Part shown: piece by piece, positions 36,489 to 44,207 of the stretch
How positions within the stretch are numbered: position 1 is the stretch's first letter
How the letters are laid out: every line of letters starts with the position of its first letter
Source: JAYZDP01 sp036337765
GTDB lineage: Bacteria > Acidobacteriota > Thermoanaerobaculia > Multivoradales > Multivoraceae
Length of the DNA: 47,387 nt
NCBI GenBank assembly: GCA_036337765.1
Contig: JAYZDP010000068.1
Coordinates: 1-47,387, forward strand
Direction of reading: 5' to 3'
Made by a program: the position numbers and the translations under genes
The notes under the pieces: model-generated
Seen by the model: the letters and a program-made list of their open reading frames with translations, nothing else
Databases searched by the model: none
Told to the model about the DNA's origin: nothing

Positions 36489-37423
36489 GGCAGCAGGATC
36501 GCGCCGAGCCTGCCCCAGGGCGATGCCCGCCGCAAAACCAGAAAGAAGGCGAGGCCCGCGACCGCACCGAAGATCGACATCTGGCCCACCGGAAAGGTGA
36601 CCATGCGAAAGATCGCGGGCATGTCGAGCACCGAGCCGGGAAACGAGACGATGAGCGCCCCGTAGAGGTTGTTTGCCGCGTGAGCTCCGATCGCGAGCTC
36701 GAGCCCGCCGTCGAGCAGGGTGACGAGGGCAAGCAGCAACCCCATCCCGATGTAGTACAGCAGAAACGTCTGCCCGAACTGCTCCATCTCGGGATTCGCA
36801 CCGTGGAGCAGGCCGAAACCTACCGAGGTGATCAGCACCGCCGCCCAGGGTCGCCCCAGGACCACCCCGAGCCCCTGCAGCAGGTAGCCGCGAAAGAAGA
36901 GCTCTTCGGCCGCGCTCTGAATCGGCACCAACAGAATCGCGACGACGGCGACTGGCCAGAAGCGGGCGGCTTCGAAGCTGAACCCGTAGTTGCCCGGGTC
37001 GAGGGCGAAGGCGACGAGTTCGAGAGCCGCGGTGAGGCCGGCCCACAGCGCCGCGCCGAGGGCCACGCGCGACCACCGGATGGTGGCCGCGCCAGTGAAC
37101 ACCGAGCGCATGGATCGGCGGTGGAGAAAGAGCACCACCACCATCGTTCCGATCAGCAGGCCCACCGCGGGCAGCATGACGAGCGCCAGGAGCTGCTCGG
37201 CCGGAAGCGTGTCGCTGTCGAACAGAACCTCGACATCAAATGATCCGCCGCTGAGCAGAAACATCGCGATGACCGACACGGCCGACGCGCCGAGGTAGAC
37301 CAAGGCCACCAAGACCGCGCCGACCGCGTAGCGCCAGAAGCCGTTCAGGCCAGAGCGACCCGCATCGACGAACGACGGCGAACCGGTGGCGGCGACCGAA
37401 GGCTCGGCCTCTACCTCAGTCAT
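36485..37423 (-). CDS. CPBP-family intramembrane metalloprotease
   Basis: Membrane protein of 312 residues in the CPBP (CAAX protease and bacteriocin-processing) family. Motif 1 is E173-E174-L-F-F-R-G; further motifs are FGLLHGANPEMEQFGQTF and the GAHAANNLYGALI region. At least six transmembrane helices are visible. The family cleaves lipid-modified or membrane peptides; the target here is unknown. The ATG at 37423 lies within the end of the MBL lipoprotein gene (eight-base overlap), so translation is coupled to it. The paired arrangement suggests that the two act together. Confidence 0.87.
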   Translation of the reverse strand: MTEVEAEPSVAATGSPSFVDAGRSGLNGFWRYAVGAVLVALVYLGASAVSVIAMFLLSGGSFDVEVLFDSDTLPAEQLLALVMLPAVGLLIGTMVVVLFLHRRSMRSVFTGAATIRWSRVALGAALWAGLTAALELVAFALDPGNYGFSFEAARFWPVAVVAILLVPIQSAAEELFFRGYLLQGLGVVLGRPWAAVLITSVGFGLLHGANPEMEQFGQTFLLYYIGMGLLLALVTLLDGGLELAIGAHAANNLYGALIVSFPGSVLDMPAIFRMVTFPVGQMSIFGAVAGLAFFLVLRRASPWGRLGAILLP

Positions 37424-38342
37424 CACCCGACTCCTTCTCCCGCTCCTGCTCGAGCTTCGCTTCGGCGTTCGCCCGCAGCTCGGGCAACCAGGCCTGGAAG
37501 GCCTCGGGATCGACGAACGGATGAGGGTCGCCGGCATGCCGGCTAGCGAGACGCTCGGCTCGCTCGAAGATGCCTCCCATCGAGGCATGGTTGGTGATCG
37601 AGACCTCGATCCCCTCCATGGCCTCGAGCCGGCCGACGCTCGAGAGATACTGCAGGGTCCGATCCACGCCCTCGAAGTTCAGTCCCACTCCGCCGAAGGT
37701 GAAGGCCCTATGCGAAGTGCCGCCGTCGTTGACGGTGAACTCCATCGACAGCACACCCTCCGTGTGACCTGGCGTAACGAAGAACCGGAACTCCTTGTCG
37801 CCGACCTGAAGCGTGTCGCCGTCGGCGATCACCAGATCCTGGTTCGGAACGTCATAGGCGAAGTTGCCCGTCGAACCGGACTCGCTCATCGTCCAGTCGG
37901 CGGCCGTCATCGCCACCTGGGCCCCGAACTCTCTCTGGAAGTAGGCAGCGCCGCCGTTGTGGTCGAAGTGCCCGTGCGTTACCAGCACGTACTTCAGATC
38001 TGCCGGGTCGAGCCCGACGCTGCGGATGCCGGCAACCGCGTGCTCGATGAAGTCACCGTAGAGCGAGTCGATCAGGACCAGCCCTTCGCTGGTCTCGACC
38101 ACCCAGCAGCTGACCCACTCCATCCCGACGTAGGACAGATCGTCGAACACCCGGAAGGCGGGTACGTTCTGCACCTCTGGGTCGTTCATCCGGCTCAGGT
38201 CGATACCGACCTGGCGCAGCGCAGCGTTATCGTCATCGGAGACCGGAGGGTCGGCCGACGGCTCCGCGACCGACTCCGCAGAGCCCCCACACCCGGCCAG
38301 GACCACAACCCCGATTGCGACCCACGTGCTCCACAGCTTCAT
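37416..38342 (-). CDS. B3-type MBL-fold lipoprotein
   Basis: Metallo-beta-lactamase-fold lipoprotein of 308 residues, subclass B3-like. The lipobox is VLAGC18. Zinc ligands are H123-G-H125-F-D127-H128, then His in TPGHTEG and His in ITNHASMGG, as in B3 enzymes. Whether it acts on beta-lactams is unknown; many B3-like homologues hydrolyse lactones or esters. It starts at ATG 38342 and is followed by the CPBP protease with an overlap of eight bases. Transcribed away from the CaiB/BaiF operon. Confidence 0.85.
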   Translation of the reverse strand: MKLWSTWVAIGVVVLAGCGGSAESVAEPSADPPVSDDDNAALRQVGIDLSRMNDPEVQNVPAFRVFDDLSYVGMEWVSCWVVETSEGLVLIDSLYGDFIEHAVAGIRSVGLDPADLKYVLVTHGHFDHNGGAAYFQREFGAQVAMTAADWTMSESGSTGNFAYDVPNQDLVIADGDTLQVGDKEFRFFVTPGHTEGVLSMEFTVNDGGTSHRAFTFGGVGLNFEGVDRTLQYLSSVGRLEAMEGIEVSITNHASMGGIFERAERLASRHAGDPHPFVDPEAFQAWLPELRANAEAKLEQEREKESGDD

Positions 38343-38460
38343 TCGCTTCTCCCCATGTCGGTGGATCGGCCGATCATACTCTTGGACCTACGGCGCAGGC
38401 CCGGTGTAGCGCGCCAGGTGCCGGATAGACTCCGCGCTCACTAGAAACGGAGGTTAGGGT

Positions 38461-39645
38461 ATGCCAGGTCCCCTTGATGGATATCGCATCGTCGAGCTGG
38501 CCACGATGGTGTCGGGGCCGCTCGCCACCCTTCTCCTGGGCGATCAGGGGGCCGACGTCATCAAGGTCGAGCAGCCGGGCATGGGCGATCTGATGCGCCA
38601 CCTCGGGCCGAAGCGTGGCGGCATGACCGCCATTTGGACGACCGCCAATCGCAACAAGCGGTCGATCGCCCTGAACCTCAAGTCCGAGGGTGGCCAGAAG
38701 GTCTTCCGCGAGCTGATCGCCGAAGCCGACGTCTTCCTGCAAAACTTCCGACCCGGAGCGATGGAGCGCATGGGCTTCGGCTACGACGCGCTCAAGCAGA
38801 TCCGACCGGATCTCGTCTACGTCTCGATCTCGGGCTTCGGCGAGAGTGGGCCGTACTCGCAAAAGCGGGTCTACGACCCGATCATCCAAGCGCTGTCGGG
38901 CCTCGCCGCCATTCAGGCCGATCGCGGCACCACCCGCCCCAAAATGGTGCGCACGATCGTCCCGGACAAGATCACAGCGATGACCGCCGCGCAGTCGATA
39001 ACTGCTGCCCTGCTGGAACGGGCCAAGAGCGGCGAGGGACAACACATTCGTCTTGCCATGCTCGACGCCGCGCTGTCGTTCATCTGGCCCGAAGGCATGG
39101 TCACGAAGACCTTCCGCGGCGGAGACATTGCCGAACCGAAGCCGGGAAGCACGTCGGACCTGGTCTATGAAACCGCGGACGGCTACGTCACGGCATCGAC
39201 GATGTCGGACTCGGAGTGGGAGGGCATGGCGAAAGCCACCGGGCACCTCGAGTGGCTACAAGACGAGCGCTACAAGACTCCAGGCGGCCGGGTCGCGAAC
39301 TCCGACGCACGCCTCGGAATGGTCGGCGAGGTGCTGCGCACCGACACCTCCGACGCCTGGATCGAAAAGCTCGAGCGCGAGGACGTACCGTGCGCCAAGA
39401 TCCTCACCCGCGACGAGGTTGTCGAAGACGCGCAGGTCCTGCACAACGAGATGCTGGTCGAGGATGAACACCCCGTCGCCGGTCCGATCCGCTACGCACG
39501 GCCCGCGGCCCGTTTCGGCCGCACCCCAGCCGAGGTGCGCTCGCCGGCACCGACTCTGGGTGAGCACACCGACGACATCCTCGGAGAGCTCGGCTACGCA
39601 GGCGACGCCATCTCGACCCTGCGCGACGGCGGCGCGGTCGCCTAG
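38461..39645 (+). CDS. CaiB/BaiF-family CoA-transferase
   Basis: Class III CoA-transferase of 394 residues that moves CoA between carboxylic acids. The catalytic aspartate is D169 in RTIVPDKITAMTAAQS, precisely at the family position. The N-terminus GYRIVELATMVSGPLATLLL, then GDQGADVIKVEQP is standard. It may activate an acid by CoA transfer before the downstream crotonase acts. An AAACGGAGG box lies about 5 bases upstream of the ATG. The enoyl-CoA hydratase gene begins 46 bases after its stop and probably shares its transcript. Confidence 0.93.
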   Translation: MPGPLDGYRIVELATMVSGPLATLLLGDQGADVIKVEQPGMGDLMRHLGPKRGGMTAIWTTANRNKRSIALNLKSEGGQKVFRELIAEADVFLQNFRPGAMERMGFGYDALKQIRPDLVYVSISGFGESGPYSQKRVYDPIIQALSGLAAIQADRGTTRPKMVRTIVPDKITAMTAAQSITAALLERAKSGEGQHIRLAMLDAALSFIWPEGMVTKTFRGGDIAEPKPGSTSDLVYETADGYVTASTMSDSEWEGMAKATGHLEWLQDERYKTPGGRVANSDARLGMVGEVLRTDTSDAWIEKLEREDVPCAKILTRDEVVEDAQVLHNEMLVEDEHPVAGPIRYARPAARFGRTPAEVRSPAPTLGEHTDDILGELGYAGDAISTLRDGGAVA

Positions 39646-39691
39646 AGTCCCAAGCCGCTAACATCCTGAGCTCCGCGAAAGGAGCCTCGAT

Positions 39692-40528
39692 ATGGCCTAC
39701 GACTATGAGCTGATTCACACCCGGCTTGATGAGGGCGCGCTCTTCGCCACCATCGACAACCCGCCGATCAACCTCTTCTCGGTCGAGCTCTACGACGAGA
39801 TGGCTGCCTTCACCAAGCAGGTCGAGGACGACAGTGGTGTCCGGGTCTTGGTTCTGCAGAGTGCCAACGCCGATTTCTTCATCGCCCACTTCGACGTCGA
39901 GGCGATTCTCGCCTTCCCCACCGACGGCATGGCACAGCCTCAGGAGGAGCTCAACCCCTTCCACCAGATGTGCGAGCGGCTACGCACCATGCCCAAGGCC
40001 ACGATCGCCAAGGTCGCGGGCCGCGTCGGCGGCGGAGGTAGCGAGCTCGTCGCCTCGTGCGACATGCGCTACGGCGCTCTGGGCCTCGCCAGGGTGAACC
40101 AGATGGAGGTCGCCCTCGGCATCCTCCCGGGCGGCACCGGCACCCAGCGGCTGCCGCGACTCCTCGGACGCGGCCGGGCGATGGAGGTGATCCTCGGCAG
40201 CGACGATCTCGATGCTGCTACCGCGGAGCGCTGGGGCTATTTCAACCGCGCCATGCCGCCAGTGGAGCTCGACACCTTCGTGGACGGACTCGCGCACCGC
40301 ATTGCGGCCTTCCCCGCGGAGGCCATCGCGCTGGCAAAGGAATCAGTCAACAACGCCGAGCTCCCTCTGGAGGAGGGTCTCCGCCAGGAGGCCTACCTAT
40401 TCCAGAAGACTCTTCGTACCGAGAGCGCCCAGCGCAACATGCGTCAGTTCGTCGCCCGTGGCGGGCAGACCCGGCTGGGTGAGCTGCGCATGGGCGCGCT
40501 CGCGCTCGAGCTCACCGAGGACCCGTGA
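39692..40528 (+). CDS. Enoyl-CoA hydratase/isomerase family protein
   Basis: Crotonase-fold protein of 278 residues. It shows LFATIDNPPINLFSVELYDE, then the oxyanion-hole stretch GRVGGGGSELVASCDMRYGA and NQMEVALGILPGGTGTQRLP. Both catalytic-Glu regions (GGSELVASCD and QMEVALGI) keep Glu, so hydratase chemistry is plausible, more so than for the other crotonase in the window. It follows the CoA-transferase gene after 46 bases, with AAAGGAG upstream of its ATG. Together they may activate and hydrate an acyl-CoA. A convergent EamA transporter gene ends 12 bases downstream. Confidence 0.9.
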   Translation: MAYDYELIHTRLDEGALFATIDNPPINLFSVELYDEMAAFTKQVEDDSGVRVLVLQSANADFFIAHFDVEAILAFPTDGMAQPQEELNPFHQMCERLRTMPKATIAKVAGRVGGGGSELVASCDMRYGALGLARVNQMEVALGILPGGTGTQRLPRLLGRGRAMEVILGSDDLDAATAERWGYFNRAMPPVELDTFVDGLAHRIAAFPAEAIALAKESVNNAELPLEEGLRQEAYLFQKTLRTESAQRNMRQFVARGGQTRLGELRMGALALELTEDP

Positions 40529-40540
40529 GCGCGGCCCCGA

Positions 40541-41434
40541 TCAGGCGGTGGTGCGGGTAGGAGTCCGGCCCTGGGTGAGTGCGCGCACCGCGGCTGCCGT
40601 GAGGATCAGGGCTCCGCCTCCGACCGCCCATCCCGAAAGGGCCTCACCGTGGATCCACCACGCCCAGACGGCGTTCAGCACCGGTTCGATAAGAACGAAA
40701 AGCGAGACTTCGAGCGCTGTCAGCCGCTGCACAGCTTTGGTCAGGAGCACGTAGGCGACGCCGATCTGAAAGACGCCCAAGAAGCCAACCAGACCCCAAT
40801 CGAGTGCCGTGGCGCCGACGACGGGGAGTGCGGCGGGCAAACCGACCAGGCAAGCCATGAAATTGCCAGAGATCGCCACGACCGCGGCACTGGCCCTGCC
40901 AGTGCCGCCGCGTTGAACCCAACGCAGACCAAGAATCGTCAGCGCCCAGGTCAGTCCCGACAGCGTTCCGAGCAGGTTGCCGGTCGCAGGGTCGGGCGCG
41001 GTTGCAAGCGGTTGCGGCAAGCCCACGAAGAAGGCTGCGCCGCCCACCGCCAGCGCGCCCATGAAGGCGATCTCGCGCGCGTGCGGTTTCTCTCCCAGGA
41101 ACAGCGTTCCCAGGACCGCGACGTAGAGCGGCGCCGTCCCCTGCAGGAATATCGCGTCCGCCGCGGTGGTCAGCGTGTTGGCGTGCACGTAGAGCACGAA
41201 CGTGGCTCCCAACGCCGCGCCGCCGATCAGCGCCGGCCGGGTCCAAGCCACGCGACGGCGAGCCGCCGGGATCAGGGCGAGGAGCGCGATGACCGCGATC
41301 CCCGATCGGAACGACGAGATCTGCCACGCGGTGAGGGTCGAGGCCTTGATGGCAGCCCCGCCGGTCGAGAACAGAAACGCCGCTCCTACGATCTGTAGGT
41401 ACGGGATCAGCCGGTGCGGCGGCCGCGCAGTCAC
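40541..41434 (-). CDS. EamA/DMT-family transporter
   Basis: Drug/metabolite transporter superfamily protein of 297 residues with about ten transmembrane helices (two EamA repeats). Typical features are GAAFLFSTGGAAIKASTLTA, then ALGATFVLYVHANTLTTAA, GTAPLYVAVLGTLFLGEKP and the second-repeat equivalents EVSLFVLIEPVLNAVWAWWI. GTG at 41432-41434, 16 bases after the amidase stop, with an AGAGG box, was chosen because the longer reading has a poor N-terminus. It is the last of three minus-strand genes (unknown, amidase, transporter). Substrate unknown. Confidence 0.88.
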   Translation of the reverse strand: MTARPPHRLIPYLQIVGAAFLFSTGGAAIKASTLTAWQISSFRSGIAVIALLALIPAARRRVAWTRPALIGGAALGATFVLYVHANTLTTAADAIFLQGTAPLYVAVLGTLFLGEKPHAREIAFMGALAVGGAAFFVGLPQPLATAPDPATGNLLGTLSGLTWALTILGLRWVQRGGTGRASAAVVAISGNFMACLVGLPAALPVVGATALDWGLVGFLGVFQIGVAYVLLTKAVQRLTALEVSLFVLIEPVLNAVWAWWIHGEALSGWAVGGGALILTAAAVRALTQGRTPTRTTA

Positions 41435-41450
41435 ACGGACCTCTTGCCGA

Positions 41451-42890
41451 TCAGAAGCCCGGCGGTGGCTGAAAGCCACCCATCCGATCCGCGAGCCCGC
41501 GCGCAACGGCAAGCGTCGTACGGTCTTCCAGATAGGGCCCGGCGATCTGGATCCCGACCGGAAGCCCCGCCCTCGTCACCCCCACCGGCACTACCGTGGC
41601 GGGCAGATAGGACACGCCCGTCAGTCCCATCCAGCGGATCTGCTCGCCATAGTCGCGCTCGGCACCGTCGATCTTGATCTTGCGTCCCCACTGCGGCTCC
41701 GAGTGGTCGTGCGGAATCGCCGTCGTCGGCGACACCGGCATCAGCACCACGTCGTAGCTCTTGAAGAACTCGAACCACTTCCTACGCATCTGCAGCCGTC
41801 GCTCGTTGGCCGACAACCACGCCCGGTGGCGCAGCACCGCGTTCTCGGCGCCAGTGATGGTATTGCCCGATTCAATGTCGGCCGCCAGCTTCTCGATGTC
41901 CTTCAGCGAGTAGCCACCGCACATGGCCGCGCCGATGAGTTGGCTGAATACGCCGTTTGCGTACGCGAATTCGAAGTCGGGCCGCGCGTGCCGATCGACG
42001 GCCGCTCCAGCCCTTTCCACCTCGTCGACGGCTCGGTTCAAGAGGGTCGAAACCTCGCTGGCGAGAGGGCAGAAATCATCGTCGATCCAGGCCGCGACCT
42101 TGAAGTCGGAAAGGGCCTTGCCGCGCGCAGTGGGCAGATCCAGCTTGTAGCCGACCCCCTCCCAATCGTCGGGCCCGGCCATGACGTCGAGACCGAGCTC
42201 CAGGTCGTCGACCGTGCGCGCCATCGGCCCTGCTACAGCGATGTCGGCCTGGGTCAGAGTGCCCGGAGGCCCGGGAATCTGGCCGAGGGCCGGTACTAGC
42301 CGAAACGACGACTTATGCCCCATCACCCCATTGCAATGCGCCGGATTGCGGATCGACCCGCCGATGTCGCTACCGAGCTCGAGCGGCGTGAAGCCAGCCG
42401 CCAGGGCTGCACCCGACCCTCCCGAAGAACCTCCCACCGCGTACTCGACGTTCCATGGATTGTTCGACGTGCCGAAGACCTCGTTGTAGCTCTGTACGTC
42501 GCCGGCATAGATCGGCAGATTGGTCTTCGCGAAGATCACCGCCCCCGCGCCGCGTAGTCGCGCGACGGGCACCGCGTCGTTCTCGGCAATGTGGTCGGAG
42601 AGCTCAGGGGCCCCGGACGTCGTGCGTACCCCCTTGGTACAGAACGAGTCTTTGATCGTCATCGGCACACCGTGAAGCGGCCCCCGCGACTCACCCCGCG
42701 CGGTCTCCTCGTCAGCGGCCTCGGCATCGGCTCGGGCCCGCTCCTCGTCCAGCGTCACGACGATATTCAGCGGCCCATCCCGCTCCCCGATCCGCGCCAA
42801 GAGACCCTCCAACGCCTCGGCGCTCGAGAGACTCTTCTCCCGGATGGCCGCCGCCATCTCGATCGCCGACATGTACTGCAGATCGCTCAT
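41451..42890 (-). CDS. Amidase-signature family hydrolase
   Basis: Cytoplasmic amidase-signature enzyme of 479 residues. The triad is K80 in MTIKDSF, the cis-Ser pair S155-S156 in GGSSGGSGAAL, and S179 in GSDIGGSIRN. No signal peptide, unlike the Tat-exported amidase at 4.7-6.3 kb. The two are clearly different members of the family. It is preceded by a short unknown gene (12 bases) and followed by the transporter. Together these suggest uptake or export of an amide compound and its cleavage. Not GatA: no GatC or GatB nearby, and the order of motifs is generic. Confidence 0.9.
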   Translation of the reverse strand: MSDLQYMSAIEMAAAIREKSLSSAEALEGLLARIGERDGPLNIVVTLDEERARADAEAADEETARGESRGPLHGVPMTIKDSFCTKGVRTTSGAPELSDHIAENDAVPVARLRGAGAVIFAKTNLPIYAGDVQSYNEVFGTSNNPWNVEYAVGGSSGGSGAALAAGFTPLELGSDIGGSIRNPAHCNGVMGHKSSFRLVPALGQIPGPPGTLTQADIAVAGPMARTVDDLELGLDVMAGPDDWEGVGYKLDLPTARGKALSDFKVAAWIDDDFCPLASEVSTLLNRAVDEVERAGAAVDRHARPDFEFAYANGVFSQLIGAAMCGGYSLKDIEKLAADIESGNTITGAENAVLRHRAWLSANERRLQMRRKWFEFFKSYDVVLMPVSPTTAIPHDHSEPQWGRKIKIDGAERDYGEQIRWMGLTGVSYLPATVVPVGVTRAGLPVGIQIAGPYLEDRTTLAVARGLADRMGGFQPPPGF

Positions 42891-42902
42891 CGGAACCTCC
42901 CG

Positions 42903-43403
42903 CTATTCTTCCGGCTCGTTGAAGTTCTCGACCATATACGCGTAGTACGGCCCGCGCAGAAAGCCGTGGAAGATCTCGTTCACCAGCGAGATCGCCTTGC
43001 GAGTCGCGTAGTCGAAGTCTCCGCCTACTGCGGTCACGACGAGAGAGGCGCTGCCCTTCCGATTCCGGCAGCGCACCTGCGCCAGATCGCGGTCGATTCG
43101 CCGGTGGGCAGGCAGTTGCTCGGACGTGCACTCGCGCACGAAGCTCCGAAAGGCGCGATCCATCGCCGAGCGGTAGGGCACGTTCGGCAGCAGATCGGAA
43201 AACGTCAGCGTTCCGGCTAAGGCATCCAGCCTCAGGTGAAAGGTGGCGTCCGTCAGCCAGCGAAACTCGAAGTGCCTGCCGCGCGCGACCTCCCTGACGG
43301 AAAAGCCCCGGAACACCCCGCGGTTCGCATGCCCCTGAAGCACGCACATGACCGCGGCGATGGCAAATTCCGTCTCACTCGAGCACCGCTTTCCCGTTGC
43401 CAA
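42903..43403 (-). CDS. Unknown protein upstream of amidase
   Basis: Protein of 166 residues read with a TTG start at 43403; a Met 18 codons in would also serve. Not recognised. It has a moderately basic middle (HRRIDRDLAQVRCRNRKGS) and a conserved-looking end (ATRKAISLVNEIFHGFLRG, then PYYAYMVENF). No signal peptide or membrane helix. The tight 12-base spacing to the amidase gene suggests that they share a transcript. An intergenic graveyard begins just upstream, so the N-terminus is uncertain. Confidence 0.55.
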   Translation of the reverse strand: MATGKRCSSETEFAIAAVMCVLQGHANRGVFRGFSVREVARGRHFEFRWLTDATFHLRLDALAGTLTFSDLLPNVPYRSAMDRAFRSFVRECTSEQLPAHRRIDRDLAQVRCRNRKGSASLVVTAVGGDFDYATRKAISLVNEIFHGFLRGPYYAYMVENFNEPEE

Positions 43404-43432
43404 GGTGTCGCAGTTTCGCAGAAATCACGAGA

Positions 43433-43444
43433 CTGTGTCGCCTT
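43433..43444 (-). repeat. REP-like element copy on minus strand
   Basis: CTGTGTCGCCTT, the exact reverse complement of AAGGCGACACAG found at 13703-13714. It sits just upstream of the unknown protein gene in a short stretch that also contains GGTGTCGCAG. Too short for proof; it counts only as a possible member of a dispersed repeat family. Confidence 0.35.
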
Positions 43445-43510
43445 CTCCATTTCGGGGAGCCGCGCTTGCGGCACGGAAACGTGACGCGCTCCCGACGGAA
43501 GGCTCGATAG

Positions 43511-43833
43511 AATCTTGAGAGCCTCCTGAGGAGACGAGAATCGATTCGGTACCGAATCCTGGGCGCACTCTGTTTCTGGATAGCGGTCCGTCCTGCCGCC
43601 ACATCGGCCGACATCGACGATGCCTGTGAGCTCTGCGTGAGGGACGGATCGAGGAAGCACACCAGCTGACCGGGGAGATGCTGAGCGAGGACGCCGACGA
43701 CGCTCGTGCGCGTCATCTGCGAGGGGTCACGGCATTCGTCAAAGGCGCTTGGGAAGAGAGCCTCGACCGGCTCATGACCGACGCGAGGCTTCATCTCGAG
43801 GTCCTCGGGGTCCCGGGCTGTAGTGTCGTTTGA
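43511..43833 (+). pseudogene. Frameshifted TPR-protein N-terminal fragment
   Basis: Reading 43511-43632 gives a hydrophobic signal-like stretch ILGALCFWIAVRPAATSA followed by DIDDACEL. Another frame continues LREGRIEEAHQLTGEMLSED, then ARARHLRGVTAFVKGAWEES. Inserting one base near 43633 (GAGCT-CTG to GAGCTCCTG) gives a smooth TPR-like reading ELLREGRIEEAHQL. The reading stops at 43831-43833. So this is the dead 5' end of an exported TPR protein. No start codon is obvious. Known TPR proteins in Acidobacteria often carry such helices. Confidence 0.55.
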
Positions 43834-43936
43834 GCCACGTGCCCAGGTCGTGGAGCCCTGGGAACAAGACACGCTCGTTGATGTTCGCTTGGTCGAGCTT
43901 GTCTCGGAGCTCCCAGCGCAGACCCTGGAGGGTCAC
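43812..43936 (-). pseudogene. C-terminal fragment of an FRG-domain protein
   Basis: Minus-strand reading RWELRDKLDQANINERVLFP, then GLHDLGTWLKRHYS, is the recognisable C-terminal end of the FRG domain (the family has KLDQANIxERxLFPGLDGLxxWLKRxYSP). Only about 40 residues match; the N-terminal FRG part and any partner domain are gone. FRG proteins are often found in defence-type loci, so this may be a scar of one; this is inference. Confidence 0.6.
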
Positions 43937-44207
43937 AAGCCGCGCCGTCGGGCTCGCTGGGACAGGATCCCGGAGCCGATCTGCCCCGCCTTCACAGGGC
44001 AGCGTACCGCTGGGGCCGAGGCAGACTCGCCAGCCTGAGCGACCGTGCCGCCCTACTGATCGATCCCGTCGACCGAGATGGCCCCTAGCGTGGCGCCTCG
44101 TCACCGCGGCTGAGCTGGATCCCTGACGACCCCCACTCTCAGACACTCTGGTACGTTCTCAGATCCCGCTCCACCAGAGCGATCACACAGATCTCGAGGA
44201 CTTCGCT

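Larger units (their letters stand above)
43404..44207. other. Gene graveyard between unknown gene and quinoprotein
   Basis: About 800 bases with no intact gene. It contains an AAGGCGACACAG repeat copy, a frameshifted TPR-like fragment on the plus strand and the C-terminal tail of an FRG-domain protein on the minus strand. From about 43940 to 44207 nothing is recognisable; this part must hold the quinoprotein promoter. Confidence 0.6.
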
